A stretch of 64,000 nt of DNA from Amphibalanus amphitrite (GCF_019059575.1 NW_024882750.1:124001-188000), one strand, 5' to 3'. Shown: positions 31,520 to 43,029, numbered from the stretch's first letter. Made by a program: numbers and translations. Notes: a model not told the origin generated them from the sequence alone.

Positions 31520-32999
31520 TATAGCCTCGGGCAATTCCTGGATGTCGCGCTGCAACCCTATGTTTGGCGACCTATAACTCAGAAACTATTGGTTTTCTAC
31601 GATAAAACTTTATATGGTTCAACTCACAATCAACCAACAAACATTTTGGCTATCTCGGATTTTCAATTTTTGAACATTTTGATCACGTGACCTTTTGACC
31701 TATTTTTCGAAGAGTGACCTTGATATTTTCCCCACTGAAAGTTGCAATTTTGTCTGATGACGATTTAAGCCTTATCAATTGTCATTCATATGCGAAAATA
31801 AAAAAAGCGGATATCGCCCTGCGTTGACCTCAGGTCAGGTCATTTTTATGACCTGTCCATTATTACGAGCGGGAGCGACAGCGAGATCTCGAGAATAAAG
31901 CAAGATAGCGACAAGCGGTAAACGGTGCAGGGTACACACGGATAAGGTCTTTAATTTTATTCAGGTCATTTTCAGGTGAGGTCAAAGATGACGTCACAGG
32001 AGCAAAAAGGAAGTCAAAATTGCGGCATTATATATATGAAGTTTTTCTCGAATAACTTTCACGGTATCCCAGCTAGGAACAAACTAATAGCACCATCGTG
32101 ATCCTCTCGTCGATCCGCATCGAAACATATGTATGTTGACCTCGAAAAGTCGAAAGGTCAAAAGTTGACCTGAGGTCACGTGACCTAAGGTCAACTTTTG
32201 AGTTGACCTTTCGACCTTTCGAGGTCAACATACATATCTATCGATGCGGATCGACGAGAGGATCACGATGGTGCTATTAGTTTGTTCCTAGCTGGGAGAC
32301 CCTGAAAGTTATTCTAGAAAAACTTCATATATATGTAGTGCCGCAATTTTGACTTCCTTTTTGCTCCTGTGACGTCATCTTTGACCTGACCTGAAAACGA
32401 CCTCAGTAAAAATTATAGACCTTATCCATTTGTACCCTGCACCGTTTACCGCTTGTGGCTATCTTGTTTTATTCTCGAGATCTCGCTGTCGCTCCCGCTC
32501 GTAATAATGGAAAGGTCATAAAAATGACCTGACCTGAGGTCAACGCAGGGCGATATCCGCTTTTTTTATTTTCGCATATGAATGACAATTGATAAGGCTT
32601 TAATCGTCATCAGACAAAATTGCAACTTACGGTGGGGAAAATATCAAGGTTACTCTTCGAAAAATAGGTCAAAAGGTCACGTGATCAAAATGTTCAAAAA
32701 TTGAAAATCCGAGATAGCCAAAATGTTTGTTGGCTGATTGTGAGTTGAACCATATAAAGTTTTTATCGTAGAAAACCAATAGTTTCTGAGTTATAGGCCG
32801 CCAAACATAGGGCTGCAGCGCGACCTGCTGGAATTGCCCGAGGCTATATCTCGGAAACCATTGTTCGAAGAAAAAAATCCTTGCCACAGCTGGCTTCCCC
32901 GCCCATCACAACCCCTTACACCAGTTTTCAACGAAAAATAAAATATGAGGGTGCAAATTTAATTTTTTATTTGTCGATTTGTCGTGGAACGCCCCATTA

Positions 33000-33365
33000 G
33001 ACCCCACATAAACCCAAAAGGGAAAATAATAATGCCCTAAGTGAGATGATGTTTTTCGTACTCCAGCGTAGATGGAGTACGAAAAAAAAATCAACACCTA
33101 ATAAAAAAAAAATCAACACCTAATAATGCCCTAGGTATATTCGTCGTAGAACTTGCTCAGAAACTGTCTCATTACTCTCAGCTCCCTCGTCCGATTTCCC
33201 TTTATATATCGTTACACATCCAAAACTCACAGACATTTGGTCTTTTATTATTATTCATGTTTTACATTGGTGACAACAGCATGGACATAGCTTCACCGTT
33301 TCTCTTCCGATAAGACGCAACTTGGGATAAGGAAATCTGAGATCATCATGAATGGATATTTAATA
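33000..33365. other. short interval, no gene seen
   Basis: AT-rich sequence with a small inverted pair (TTTTTCGTACTCCA near 33052 and TGGAGTACGAAAAA near 33074) and a duplicated AAAATCAACACCTAATAA phrase. Confidence 0.45.
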
Positions 33366-33369
33366 TCTA

Positions 33370-33711
33370 TGTTGGGTGCAGATACAGTGTCTTCTTGTCG
33401 TATGTATTCTTGCACAATGCACATTTATCGCCTATTCGTCTTACACAGCGTGCACCTCTCGTACCGCCTGTCCCCTCACGTCTGCCTCGCCCTCGGCGCG
33501 CTGACCGCCGCCCGGTCGCCGCGCATGCGCCGTCCGCCGCGCAGACCTGAGCCGAGGGGACGCCGGCGGACACCGCACGCACCGCCCGCCGTGCGGACCC
33601 GAGCCGAGGGGGGGGGGGGCGGTGTCATACCCGCCCCCACACACCGCACGCGCCGTCCGCCGTGCGGACTCGAGCCGAGGGGGGAAGCGGGGTCATACCC
33701 GCCCCCCCACA
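33370..33711 (-). repeat. LTR (3') of the deleted element
   Basis: Contains GC-rich inner repeats (CCGTCCGCCG..GCGGAC and CGAGCCGAGGGG) that occur three times. Partner at 34818-35166. Confidence 0.82.
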
Positions 33712-34058
33712 CCTCCCCCCAACAAAAAAAAGAAACACTTCCAAAATAAAATAAACACATACATGAAATAAACACTACACCGTGTGGCAGGCCGAAACCG
33801 GTCCTGTTGCCGCGATACATCACTGTGAAGGCGCCCGCGTCCGTGAACGGGCGATACGTCTCCAGGTCCGGGCATTGCGTCGGCCGAAGATGCTTGACGT
33901 TTCCCGCAATCCTCAGCCAGCGACAGCGGTTTCAGTTCTCCGTTGGCGTCTGGCTAGACGCCGCGGCTAGACGCTGTCGGCACAAAAACATTTGCGGCAG
34001 CACAGATGTCCAGAAGCGGCTAAACGACCGCTGTTTTATCCCTCGGTTTGGGTCCCTT

Positions 34059-34394
34059 TCAAAAGAATATGTCACTCAGTTTGCCCATCATGCGATCATA
34101 TCCTGTATTGCTGAGGTGAACCCCGAGGCGGTCACTGAAATAACTCTCAAGGAGCGTCCCATCGACGACGTGGCGTTTGCTTCGACCGTTACGTCGGGTG
34201 ACTGTCATGGCCCTGCCGATGTATGGGAGGAACCGGACCTCGGGGTATTGTTCGGCTACCTCTCCCAGGATCCGGTCCACCTCGAACGCCGGCGTGTCTT
34301 CCCAGAACACACCGTCGTCCATCCACAACCGGATGGTTGGGCCCGCCAGGGTTACCCTCCCCTCCTTCGTCAGGTGCTGGAGCACCTTGACCAC
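34059..34394 (-). pseudogene. remnant retroelement protein, possible SGNH-like C-terminus
   Basis: The open frame reads KVLQHLTKEGRV, IRLWMDDGVFWEDT, YPEVRFLPYIG and ends GVHLSNTGYDRMMGKLSDIF. The last phrase resembles block V of SGNH/GDSL hydrolase-like domains found in some retroelement proteins, although the usual aspartate before the histidine is not at its normal spacing. A preceding frame (SESRLSMRIAGTPKFKG, 34370-34450) may be its 5' part after a frameshift. Function not assigned. Confidence 0.35.
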
Positions 34395-34817
34395 GACCCT
34401 TGAATTTGGGTGTTCCTGCTATCCTCATGGACAGCCGTGATTCAGACATGCTGCTATCCAATGTACCTTAACGAAGGAAAAAAATATACCAGGTCTCTTA
34501 TAATTATAACGCCGGTATCGAACGTCGTAATTATTCAAGTTTCCTCGCGAGCCCAACGAAAAAATTTATTCTAAATTAAATATGTATCAGGGGACGGTAT
34601 ATCGTTCTCCCTTTCGCTCAGAATGTCGAATATTATCGAGCGCCTAATGGTGCCGAAATCGGTCACTATTACTCGCTCTCAATTATAATCATACCTAACC
34701 ATCGATACCCATTCAATCCAATGTCTGGACAGACATTATTCCAACCAAACGGTAAGCACAATAATATCAAGACACTGTCTCACCTGTTGTAGATGTGGTC
34801 CTACCGACCGCGCCAAA

Positions 34818-35166
34818 TGTTGGGTGCAGATACAGTGTCTTCTTGTCGTATGTATTCTTGCACAATGCACATTTATCGCCTATTCGTCTTACACAGCGTG
34901 CACCTCTCGTACCGCCTGTCCCCTCACGTCTGCCTCGCCCTCGGCGCGCTGACCGCCGCCCGGTCGCCGCGCATGCGCCGTCCGCCGCGCAGACCTGAGC
35001 CGAGGGGACGCCGGCGGACACCGCGGACACCGCACGCACCGCCCGCCGTGCGGACCCGAGCCGAGGGGGGGGGGGGCGGTGTCATACCCGCCCCCACACA
35101 CCGCACGCGCCGTCCGCCGTGCGGACTCGAGCCGAGGGGGGAAGCGGGGTCATACCCGCCCCCACA
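34818..35166 (-). repeat. LTR (5') of the deleted element
   Basis: Same as 33370-33711 apart from a 9-bp tandem gain (ACACCGCGGACACCGC). Adjacent on the minus strand to the primer-site-like sequence at about 34800-34817. Confidence 0.82.
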
Positions 35167-36112
35167 TCTAGTTCGGTTATAAAACACGAAAATCAACGGT
35201 GGTTTCAGCAACGCAAAAATGGCGTGTATGTTAAATAACTGTTCATTACCAAAGAGATGTCATTAGAGCATTGCATATCCTGTAACAATTGCTGACTTTC
35301 ACCTAGCAGCTTACACGACACATTTTTACAAGACAAAACTTATACCATTAACCGTAAACGTAAACGGGGGTGACTTTGCCATGCTGAGTGACTTTGCCAT
35401 GCTTCTCAAAAAATGCTTTAGGGTGATCTCCAGTGATATTTTACGAATAATGTAATAATTGTGTATGCACAAATGAAAGATAACTGATGGGCCTTCTAGC
35501 ATAACCAACACTGAGAGATAAGTTACCACTAAATACCGAACTGGGCTCCATTTTATTGGAGTCATTGAAATGGTCAAATTTGAAGAGGTCCGAACTTTTT
35601 ATTATCTAACCATGTTCTAGACCAACTGCGATGCTGAAACTTGGTATGGTTGATCATGACAAGGCTGTTAAGCTAGCATATCCAACAAAACTGGCATTTG
35701 TCACTTCATTTAGCTAAAATTTTTGGTGGCGATTCTTCCAAGTGAATTGCAGGCCACATGGGGTGACTTTGCCACCATGTTATCATTGCAAAAATGAAAT
35801 ACTTATCCGATGCAATTCAAAATAAGTTTTAAATGTAGCATCATTATGATCTCCAAACTGGTTTTTTAATGTAAGAGTTTATATGTTGAAAATTAACACA
35901 GGAGTACACAGTGGGAGTATAAAAAGGCAAAGGTTACCAAAATAAAAAAATGGATGAAGCTAGGCCCAACTTTTTAGCACAGCAATGATCATCTACAACT
36001 CCTGAGATTGCCAATAAGACAGGCTGAAGAAATATGTATCATTTTATAGATCAAAACGCTGATAATAAGGGTGTCGGTAAGTTCCCGCAAGAACGTCCTC
36101 TTTCTGTCCCTC

Positions 36113-37034
36113 TTAACCCGGCAGTTGCTGGGGTATTTCGCCACCCACCGTTTGCTGGGGGGGGGCGTTAAACGCCCCCAGCCGATAACTCGAGAACCAA
36201 TAGGCGCAGCGAAACGCACGAGGCGGCAAACGAAAGAACGCGACGAGACGCTTCAGATGAGTACTTTAAAGTTGAATTTTGAGGTCACAGGTCGGGTCAA
36301 GGTCAGGTCAAACACCTGAAATCGGGCTTTCAGTAGCATGGACTTCAGGACTTCGCAATGGGCGCCTCTCGTCATAAAAGCTGTCAAAACGGTGCACAAT
36401 CCATCATATAAGGCCTACAAGAGTGTCAGCTCCATGTAGGGGTCAGTCAAGCATAGGTCAGGGTCAAGGTCAGGTCAACCGGGAAGGCACATATCCCCGA
36501 AAATCAAAACTGACATTCGCAGCCTGTGACACATGTTTTATGGGTAATTTGGGGCGTAGAACACGATGGTGACATTCATTTTATCATATGTGTACGTGTT
36601 TGGCCCAAAAAGTTCAATTTAAGAAATTCATGTATCATGGTCGTGAAGTAGTCACGAGAAATTGTCAAGATTCAGTTCAAGATTTTGAAAAATGCGGAAC
36701 GATAATCAGTAATCGAAGATAGCCATTTGATTGCTCATGGCATTGGCAGTCTAATGGCGTTTACGGCATGTCTGTATGTCTATTCTGTGATTTTATATGA
36801 TTTTTTGAACATAAGCCGTTTTTGGTCGAAAACTCAGAAATCATGACGTCACTAAAACCTCGATATCTCAAAAATTTTCCGACCGATTTTTTTGAAACTT
36901 TGTCACAATAATCTTCAATCAATTCCATACAGGTACCCAAAATTTGGCGCGCCTGCGGCGCGCCGTTTTTATGCTATGGCCCGACGAAAAAAGTGGGGGC
37001 GTTTAACGCCCCCCCCCAGCAACTCGCGGGTTAA
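36113..37034. mobile_element. TTAA element, CCCG-AGTTGCTGGGG subfamily
   Basis: TTAA at 36113-36116 and 37031-37034. Ends CCCGGCAGTTGCTGGGG and, reversed, CCCGCGAGTTGCTGGGG. Hairpins GGGGGGCGTTAAACGCCCCC (36160-36179) and GGGGGCGTTTAACGCCCCC (36993-37011). AGGTCA motifs at 36281-36310 and 36460-36480. Non-coding. Confidence 0.85.
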
Positions 37035-37193
37035 TGCCGCTGGAAAAACGCGGCAAGGTCCTAGAGTACCGATACAATAATATATTTGCTTCTTTATCTA
37101 TTCTGAACCATTTTCAGTTTCTATTTACGATCAAATCTCAGTCATTTTCAACAAATATAATGTATTATAAAAAAGTAGGGTATCTCTCCTTTT

Positions 37194-37237
37194 TTGTATT
37201 GTATTGTATTGTATTGTATTGTATTGTTTTGTATTGA
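37194..37237. repeat. TATTG pentanucleotide repeat
   Basis: About eight units of GTATT/TATTG with one TTTTG variant; interpreted as the 3' tail of the non-LTR element. Confidence 0.85.
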
Positions 37238-37294
37238 CATCGCGTCTCATTCACTAGTGTGGCTTTTCATGAGAACAAGTACAGATATAAAATG

Positions 37295-38490
37295 TTAACC
37301 CGCGCCCTGCTGGGGGGGTGTTTGAACACCCCCCTTGTGGTTTTTTGCGAATATCTCAAAAACGGCGGCGCGGAGCGCCGCCGTTTTTGGTACACCTTAT
37401 CATACATCAATTCTACACATGTGAAAATTTCAGACCAAGGTCATTTAAGGTCAGGTCACCAGGTCACTTGAAGTGACCTCACCTCATAAAAAGTTTCAAT
37501 GTCTGTCATAGCTACACCGAATGACCGATCGCTTTGAAACTCTCAGCGATTGCTAAGAGCAATAGCATGTACAAAATGTATATCTCAGAATTTTGATATC
37601 GATGACCTAAGGTCAGGTCAATTTTGCGACCTCCCCATTATAAGTCAATGGGAGAAAATTGAAATGCGCCTCTTTTGGACGAAAGACATTATAAACACTC
37701 CCAAACACCGAATTACAAGTGGATTAGACACACTGAACATGAAAATGGTGTCCGTGACCCTTGTGTATGCCCTGAGGTCATCTTAGGTCACGAATGGTAT
37801 CTAACAGTTTTTCGCAAATAACTTTTGATAGGGGCATGCTAGAGCGATGAAAACGCCTTAGATGTGTTCAGCTCGACGATACGGATCGACTGATATGCAA
37901 CATGACCCTTTCCGGTCAGGTCATGACCTTGACCTGAGGTCAAATTTTCAAGTTGACCTTTCAAGGTCAAGTTATAGTTCATTCGATGCGTCTTGACGAG
38001 AGGAACACGATGCCGGTAAAAGTAAGCTCGTACAGGGCTTGGGTCAAAAGTTATTGCAGAAAAACTGCTTCCGAAAAAAATCGGCTATTTTTGCAGTTTT
38101 TGCCCCCTGCAGGCAAAACCGTTGACGTTAGGTCAAATCTGAGAGAATTACTCAGAAAGGGCGTTAATAGGGCTATCGAATGCGCTTTTCCACAGCGCTG
38201 TAGCTCTATTGGTTCCCGAGTTATGCGTTGGCTTCTTGGAAATTTTCGACATTCGACCTGGAAATCGGCGAAATTTTGCCTTCAATGACCTCTGGTGACC
38301 TGACCTTTGACCTGACCAAAAAATTGACCGAAGTGATTTCGTCATTATTTTTAACGCTCTTTCGAACGCCGCCTTCCGCGTATCGCTACGTGGCCCAGGA
38401 GCCGAGTTACAAGGGGGGGGGGGTGTTCAAACACCCCCCCCCCCCCAGCAGGGCGTGGAAATCCAGGACCCCCAGCCGGGTGCGGGTTAA
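37295..38490. mobile_element. TTAA element, CCCGCGCCCTGCTGGG subfamily
   Basis: TTAA at 37295-37298 and 38487-38490. Left end CCCGCGCCCTGCTGGGG; right end reversed CCCGCACCCGGCTGGGGG, with the inner duplicate CACGCCCTGCTGGGG. Hairpins GGGGGTGTTTGAACACCCCC (37313-37332) and a longer GGGGTGTTCAAACACCCC form (38418-38436). It is nearly identical in order to 27480-29927 without the LTR insertion, and provides the empty site at about 38027. Confidence 0.88.
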
Positions 38491-38573
38491 CATGGATGAG
38501 TGGGAACAAAATCACATCACAATAACTATGCACTCCAATTACACACATGATGTTCAAACATTCGGTCGATCTA

Positions 38574-39867
38574 TCATCCCTGTGATTGTACCAAGTATTC
38601 TTTCAGCCGTCTTTTGGACCCCCCACGAACAGACTGGGGCAGCGCATTGTACGCGGAGACAGTCCTGTACATAAACTGCCGCCGGCCAGTTTCTGTTCTG
38701 ATCACCGGCGGTCGCAACTGTTGTTGATAACTGGTACATGTGCTCCTGTCGTGGACCTCGCTGGTGGTCGTGATCGACTGGGCGATTGTGGCTGGCTCGC
38801 CGATGACCAGTGCTTGACGCAGCAAGCAGATACAGCGGTACATACATAGGTTGTGAGCGGAAAGCCAGCCTAACTGTGAGAGCACGTCACTGATGTGATC
38901 GTGTTTTCCAAGGTGTTTTCTGCGTCCAGATAAAACTCGGGCACAGAAATTCATAACCTTCTGAATGCGATGCATGGCCTGCTTTGGAGCGCTGCCAGCC
39001 CATAGACGGGGATACAGTATCGAATGATGGAGAGCACTAATCCGTTGATGACAGTGGGCATGACATCGCCCGGCAGTCTATGCTTGGCGTGACGCAGACC
39101 AATCAGCAGACCATTACAACGATTGACAAGCTCATCAACATGCGGCTCGAAAGACAGGTATCTGTCGAAAACCACTCCTAGGTTTTTGGCTGTCTCCGAC
39201 TCGACAATGCGCGCCTTCGACGTGGAGCGTGACGGGGGGCAGACCACGAAGCATTTGACGGGTACCAATCACTAGAAGTTTTGTTTTGCCGGCGTTGATT
39301 TTCATGAGGTTCTGGCTAAACCATGCGAGCAGGTCCCTCAGGGCGTTCTCCATACGGTTGACTAGCAGATCTAGTTCAGCTTTGCGACCGGTCACTAACA
39401 CCTGAGTATCATCTGCGTACTGAGTAATGAGGACGTCGCTGTCAGTGTGCAAGCACATGTCGTTTACAAAAATCGAGAACATCAATGGCCCAAGGGCAGT
39501 ACCCTGATACACACCGATCGGATTAGGTCGCTTCACGGATAACTGAGGGCCATTATCCGGCGTGTCAAGACGAACTTGTTGGTGATGGTCTCGAAAATAA
39601 CTTGCAAACCACTCAGTGTGGACACCGTAGGTACAGTACAAGCTTTTCAAGGAGCTTTTCGTGGCTGACAACGTCGAACCCCTTACTCACATCAAGCAGG
39701 ACTAACAGTGCTATTTTACCGGCATCCATCGCGCTCAAGGCATGGTCGGTCACCCTGAGTAGCGCGGTCTCAGTTGAATACCGTGGGCGAAATCCATGCT
39801 GAGTGTCACGAAACAGGTGGTACGTGAACAGTTGCTGATGTACTACACGTTCGACAATTTTGTACAT
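38574..39867 (-). pseudogene. non-LTR reverse transcriptase, frameshifted
   Basis: Fragments in at least three frames. 39613-39867 holds the RT N-terminal part (QHGFRPRYSTETALLRV, then LLDVSKGFDVVSHEKLL). 39135-39671 holds the palm with GVYQGTALGPLMFSIFVND and the catalytic box QYADDTQVLV. 38951-39268 continues with LGVVFDRYLSFEPHVDEL. 38574-38975 is the C-terminal region (IQKVMNFCARVLSGRRKH). The enzyme would copy element RNA at a nicked target. The frameshifts make this copy inactive. Jockey/CR1-like by pattern, clade not certain. Confidence 0.88.
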
Positions 39868-40237
39868 CGTTTAAGAGAAAAAAATATCGAATTGCTTTAT
39901 TTTTTCCTATTAAACAATTAAGGATGGTTGCCCTTCCCCACACAAAAAACAAAAATGCTTGAAAAGTGTTTGTAAGCGTTAAAAAACATTATTTGGCATG
40001 GTGGCAAAGTCACCCCTTTTTCAGTTTAACTTTGCCACGACTCATTTTCCTTAAAAATGTATATTTTTAGGCAAGATATAAATACGATAATAGCAAAACC
40101 CAAAGAGCTAATCTTCATCCGTATTTTGAACATAGAGTCATCCCAATAAGTTAACAAGCTTAAAGAATACAGGCGTGTAAAGTTGAAAACATGGCAAAGT
40201 CACCCCCGTTTACGGTATGCCGGACCCTGTAAAAGGG

Positions 40238-41435
40238 ATAACCCGCGCCCGGCTGGGGGTCCTGGATTTCCACGCCCTGCTGGGGGGGGGGGGGTGTTTG
40301 AACACCCCCCCTTCTAACTCGGCTCCTGGGCCACGTAGCGACACGCGGAAGGCGGCGTTCGAAAGAGCGTCAAAAATAATGAGGAAATCACTTCGGTCAA
40401 TTTTTTGATCAGGTCAAAGGTCAGGTCACCAGAGGTCATTGAAGGCAAAATTTCGCCGATTTCCAGGTCGAATGTCGACAATTTCCAAGAAGCCAACGCA
40501 TAACTCGGGAACCAATAGAGCTACAGCGCCGCGGAAAAGCGCATTCGATAGCCCTATTAACGCCCTTTCTGAGTAATTCTCTCAGATTTGACCTAACTTC
40601 AACGATTTTGCCTGCAGGGGGCAAAAACTGCAAAAATAGCCGATTTTTTCGGAAACAGTTTTTCTGCAATAACTTTTGACCCAAGCCTTGTACGAGCTTA
40701 CTTTTACCGGCATCGTGTTCCTCTCGTCAAGACGCATCGAATGAACTATAACTTGACCTTGAAAGGTCAACTTGAAAATTTGACCTCAGGTCAAGGTCAT
40801 GACCTGACCGGAAAGGGTCATGTTGCATATCAGTCGATCCGTATCGTCGAGGTGAACACATCTAAGGCGTTTTCATCGCTCTAGCATGCCTCTATCAAAA
40901 GTTATTTGCGAAAAACTGTTAGATACCATTCGTGACCTAAGATGACCTCAGGGCATAAACAGGGGTCACGGACACCATTTTCATGTTCAGTGTGTCTAAA
41001 CCACTTGTAATTCAGTGTTTGGGAGTGTTTATAATGTCTTTCGTCCAAAGGAGGCGCATTTCAATTTTCTCCCATTGACTTATAATGGGGAGGTCGCAAA
41101 ATTGACCTGACCTTAGGTCATCGATATCAAAATTCCGAGATATACATTTTGTACATGCTATTGCTCTTAGCAATCGCTGAAAGTTTCAAAGCGATCGGTC
41201 ACTCGGTGTAGCTATGACAGACATTGAAACTTTTTATGAGGTGAGGTCACTTCAAATGACCTGGTGACCTGACCTTGAATGACCTTGGTCTGAAATTTTC
41301 ACAACATGTGTAGAATTGATGTATGATAAGGTGTACCAAAAACGGCGGCGCTGCGCGCCGCCGTTTTTGAGATATTCGCGAAAAACCACAAGGGGGGGTG
41401 TTCAAACACCCCCCCCCCAGCAGGGCGCGGGATAA
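40238..41435. mobile_element. TTAA-family element with ATAA duplication
   Basis: Ends CCCGCGCCCGGCTGGGGG (left, with inner duplicate CACGCCCTGCTGGGG) and, reversed, CCCGCGCCCTGCTGGGG (right). Flanks are ATAA at 40238-40241 and 41432-41435 instead of TTAA. It is the reverse-orientation relative of 37295-38490 over its whole 1.2 kb. Hairpins at about 40268-40310 and 41391-41418. AGGTCA clusters at about 40410-40440, 40750-40810 and 41244-41285. Confidence 0.88.
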
Positions 41436-41449
41436 TAGGACCAGATACT

Positions 41450-42107
41450 GCGCACTGCTCGGGTCCGGGCGCTGACCGTAAAATAGTCATGCAGATTTAC
41501 ACCGAGTGCGGGCAAACACGCCCACCAAGGGTCTCTTGGGTGAGTTTTCCGGTTTCCGGCACGACGAAAAGTCGTTGTCGTGCAGGTTTCGTCTTTTCTG
41601 GGTTCCACAGCTGTGCTTTCGATGTCCTCCACGACGTCCTTTGCTCGAATGATCAATGCACACACTACACACCCGCTATCACCCGCGCTGAGCACAACCG
41701 TCCTTCTCCACTGCACGCTCAAACTCAACTGGCGCGCTCAAACCCTTTGAAAATTGGCGCGCTTTCGGCCCAGCTGTCTGATCACGTGTCATGTACGTCA
41801 CTGCCGGCACTGGATTGCAGTATGCTGATTGGGTGGCGGTTGCGAATCACCTGGCTCAAACGCACTTGCGCCGCGACTGGTTATAGCTACCCATACCGCG
41901 CGTCAAAACAAGCTTATAGCTGCCTGTTATGTCGTCGCACCGCCCACACGCACTCAGCGAAGACGGCACCGCGTTTGGTGCTGTATTAGTGGTCAGCAAC
42001 ACGTCCAGGGAGCGACTGCCCGTTCTCCCCACCCGCCCGGCCGGCCAGTCCCGGCCCGCCGACCGGTCACCGCCGGAGGCGCCGAGCGGCACAGGTACGG
42101 TATCTGA
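41450..42107 (+). other. CpG-rich region, possible promoter and first exon
   Basis: This is one of few stretches without terminal repeats. Features seen: CCAAT-type ATTGG strings (41753, 41828), a CpG-rich 41680-42100, an ATG at 41929 opening about 55 codons (SSHRPHALSEDGTAFG onward, proline- and arginine-rich), and a good donor CAG|GTACGG at about 42093. No downstream exon is recognisable, so a gene is only a possibility. The minus strand frame at 41490-41728 is equally open. Confidence 0.3.
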
Positions 42108-42719
42108 CAGTAGCGGCAGAGACTGTACACTAGGGTATATTAGAAGAATTCAAGGGAGGTATTTAAAGAATGAGGGTATAGTTTGGGTATGTTCGAAGAA
42201 AATGATCAGGGTGTTGTTTTAGACCAAAACTCCTGATATGCTTAAAAGGAATCATTTGAGGAATCATTTGAGTATCTTAAGGGCATTCCGCCAGGAAAAC
42301 GGCAGAGTTATAGGAGCATGACACACCATGATCAAAGGGAATAGAGAATCGTTTTGGTTGTCAGTGTAGTTTTGGTGCCTTCGTAACATGTTACGAAGCT
42401 GTCAGAGGCGGTTGACACGTACTACGAATACCCGTCACGACCCCTACCGGTTGACATGACCTGACCTGACCCGACCTGGTCTAAATGCCCAAAGACATCA
42501 CCTGTGATCAAAACTAACACGATATTCGTGATCAGCACCCCGGAAAACCTCATGGTAGCCACACTTTACGATTTTCTAACAGGTCCCGATTTTCCCGACT
42601 TTTGGGTCATTACCTGACCTGGATGGTCATCCGATGACCTAGGACCTTAAAATTGGATATCATCGGCTTCCTCGCGTGACGGGCAACACGCTCGTTTTTT
42701 TTCCTCGAAGCTCTAGCTC

Positions 42720-42808
42720 GATCAGGGGCCAAACGCGAGGGGGGGGGGGTCGTACCAACCCCTTGTGCCGTCGAAAGACGCAAATTGGCCTGTGCCGGCG
42801 AGGGTTAA
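42720..42808. mobile_element. truncated end of a TTAA element
   Basis: G-run/C-run hairpin (GGGGGGGGTCGTACCAACCCC, near 42740) followed by GCCGGCGAGGG and TTAA (42805-42808). The upstream 42300-42700 segment has TGACCTGACCTGACC-type motifs and probably belongs to the same element; its left end was not found. Confidence 0.55.
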
Positions 42809-43025
42809 TGTTCCTGAGGCGTAACCGCCGCACGGGCTTGTTTCATGTGCCTTTCGGGAGAGTGAACACCGTAAAGAACTGTCTTTCTGTGCATATTCCT
42901 CGGTTGTGCAATCAATTTTTGGCACAAGGTCCGTCGGTGGACTTTTACCATCCTTCCACGTCCTTCCGGCGTGAGGTTTTCCAGTACTCCCGAACACTGG
43001 ACACCTATGTCCCCACTCGTCGGAA
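42805..43025 (+). pseudogene. non-LTR retrotransposon, C-terminal fragment
   Basis: Frame with FLRRNRRTGLFHVPFGRV and FYHPSTSFRREVFQYSRT. It matches by eye the end of the fragment at 56001-56711 (VPLRRTRHTGMFHVPGGRV; FYSSSSFRSQVFKF). The TTAA of the adjoining element lies within this coding sequence, so the element inserted into the relic. Confidence 0.7.
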
Positions 43026-43029
43026 ACAG

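Larger units (their letters stand above)
30077..32995. mobile_element. giant foldback element with ATTA duplication
   Basis: The left end starts GGGGCGTTCCACGACAAATC and the right end, reversed, is identical for about 25 bp. ATTA flanks both sides (30073-30076 and 32996-32999), so the target duplication is 4 bp. The element is one long palindrome centred near 32175: 31550-31690 reappears reversed at 32670-32830, and 31975-32140 at 32230-32400. AGGTCA motifs and a GAGGTCACGTGACC palindrome lie near the centre. A mariner sits inside the left arm. The palindrome has no coding sequence of its own. Confidence 0.85.
33370..35166 (-). mobile_element. internally deleted LTR retrotransposon
   Basis: Two long direct repeats, 33370-33711 and 34818-35166, both starting TGTTGGGTGCAGATACAGTG and ending in a C run plus ACA. 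They differ mainly by a 9-bp GGACACCGC gain and a C-run change. TCTA flanks both sides (33366-33369, 35167-35170). On the minus strand the sequence following the 34818 repeat is TTTGGCGCGGTCGGTAGG, a primer-site-like start with TGG. A purine run (TTGGGGGGAGG) abuts the other repeat. The internal part is only about 1.1 kb. Confidence 0.82.
37190..39867 (-). mobile_element. 5'-truncated non-LTR retrotransposon
   Basis: Coding pseudogene at 38574-39867, followed on the minus strand by a 3' UTR that ends in an ATACA pentanucleotide tail (plus-strand TATTG repeats, 37194-37237). Such tails are typical of many non-LTR families. The 3' UTR is interrupted by the TTAA element 37295-38490. The 5' part (endonuclease) is absent, consistent with incomplete target-primed reverse transcription. 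Confidence 0.75.
35351..40215. mobile_element. TA-flanked TIR element GGGGGTGACTTTGCCATG, with nested insertions
   Basis: The left end carries CCGTAAACGTAAACGGGGGTG then ACTTTGCCATG. The right end, reversed, carries CCGTAAACGGGGGTGACTTT then GCCATG. TA lies at 35349-35350 and 40216-40217. The phrase TGACTTTGCCA recurs internally (about 35385, 35764 and, reversed, near 40000 and 40025), and the outer 0.7 kb on the left and 0.35 kb on the right look alike in composition. The middle is occupied by a 922-bp TTAA element, a non-LTR retrotransposon and another TTAA element. That the two ends belong to one element is inferred. Confidence 0.6.

Noticed and set aside
33807..34403. 198-residue plus-strand frame in the deleted LTR element
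   Set aside because: The element and its remaining protein-like frame run on the minus strand; the plus frame looks like its shadow.
34400..34817. A second gene between the LTRs
   Set aside because: AT-rich leader-like sequence with stops in all frames.
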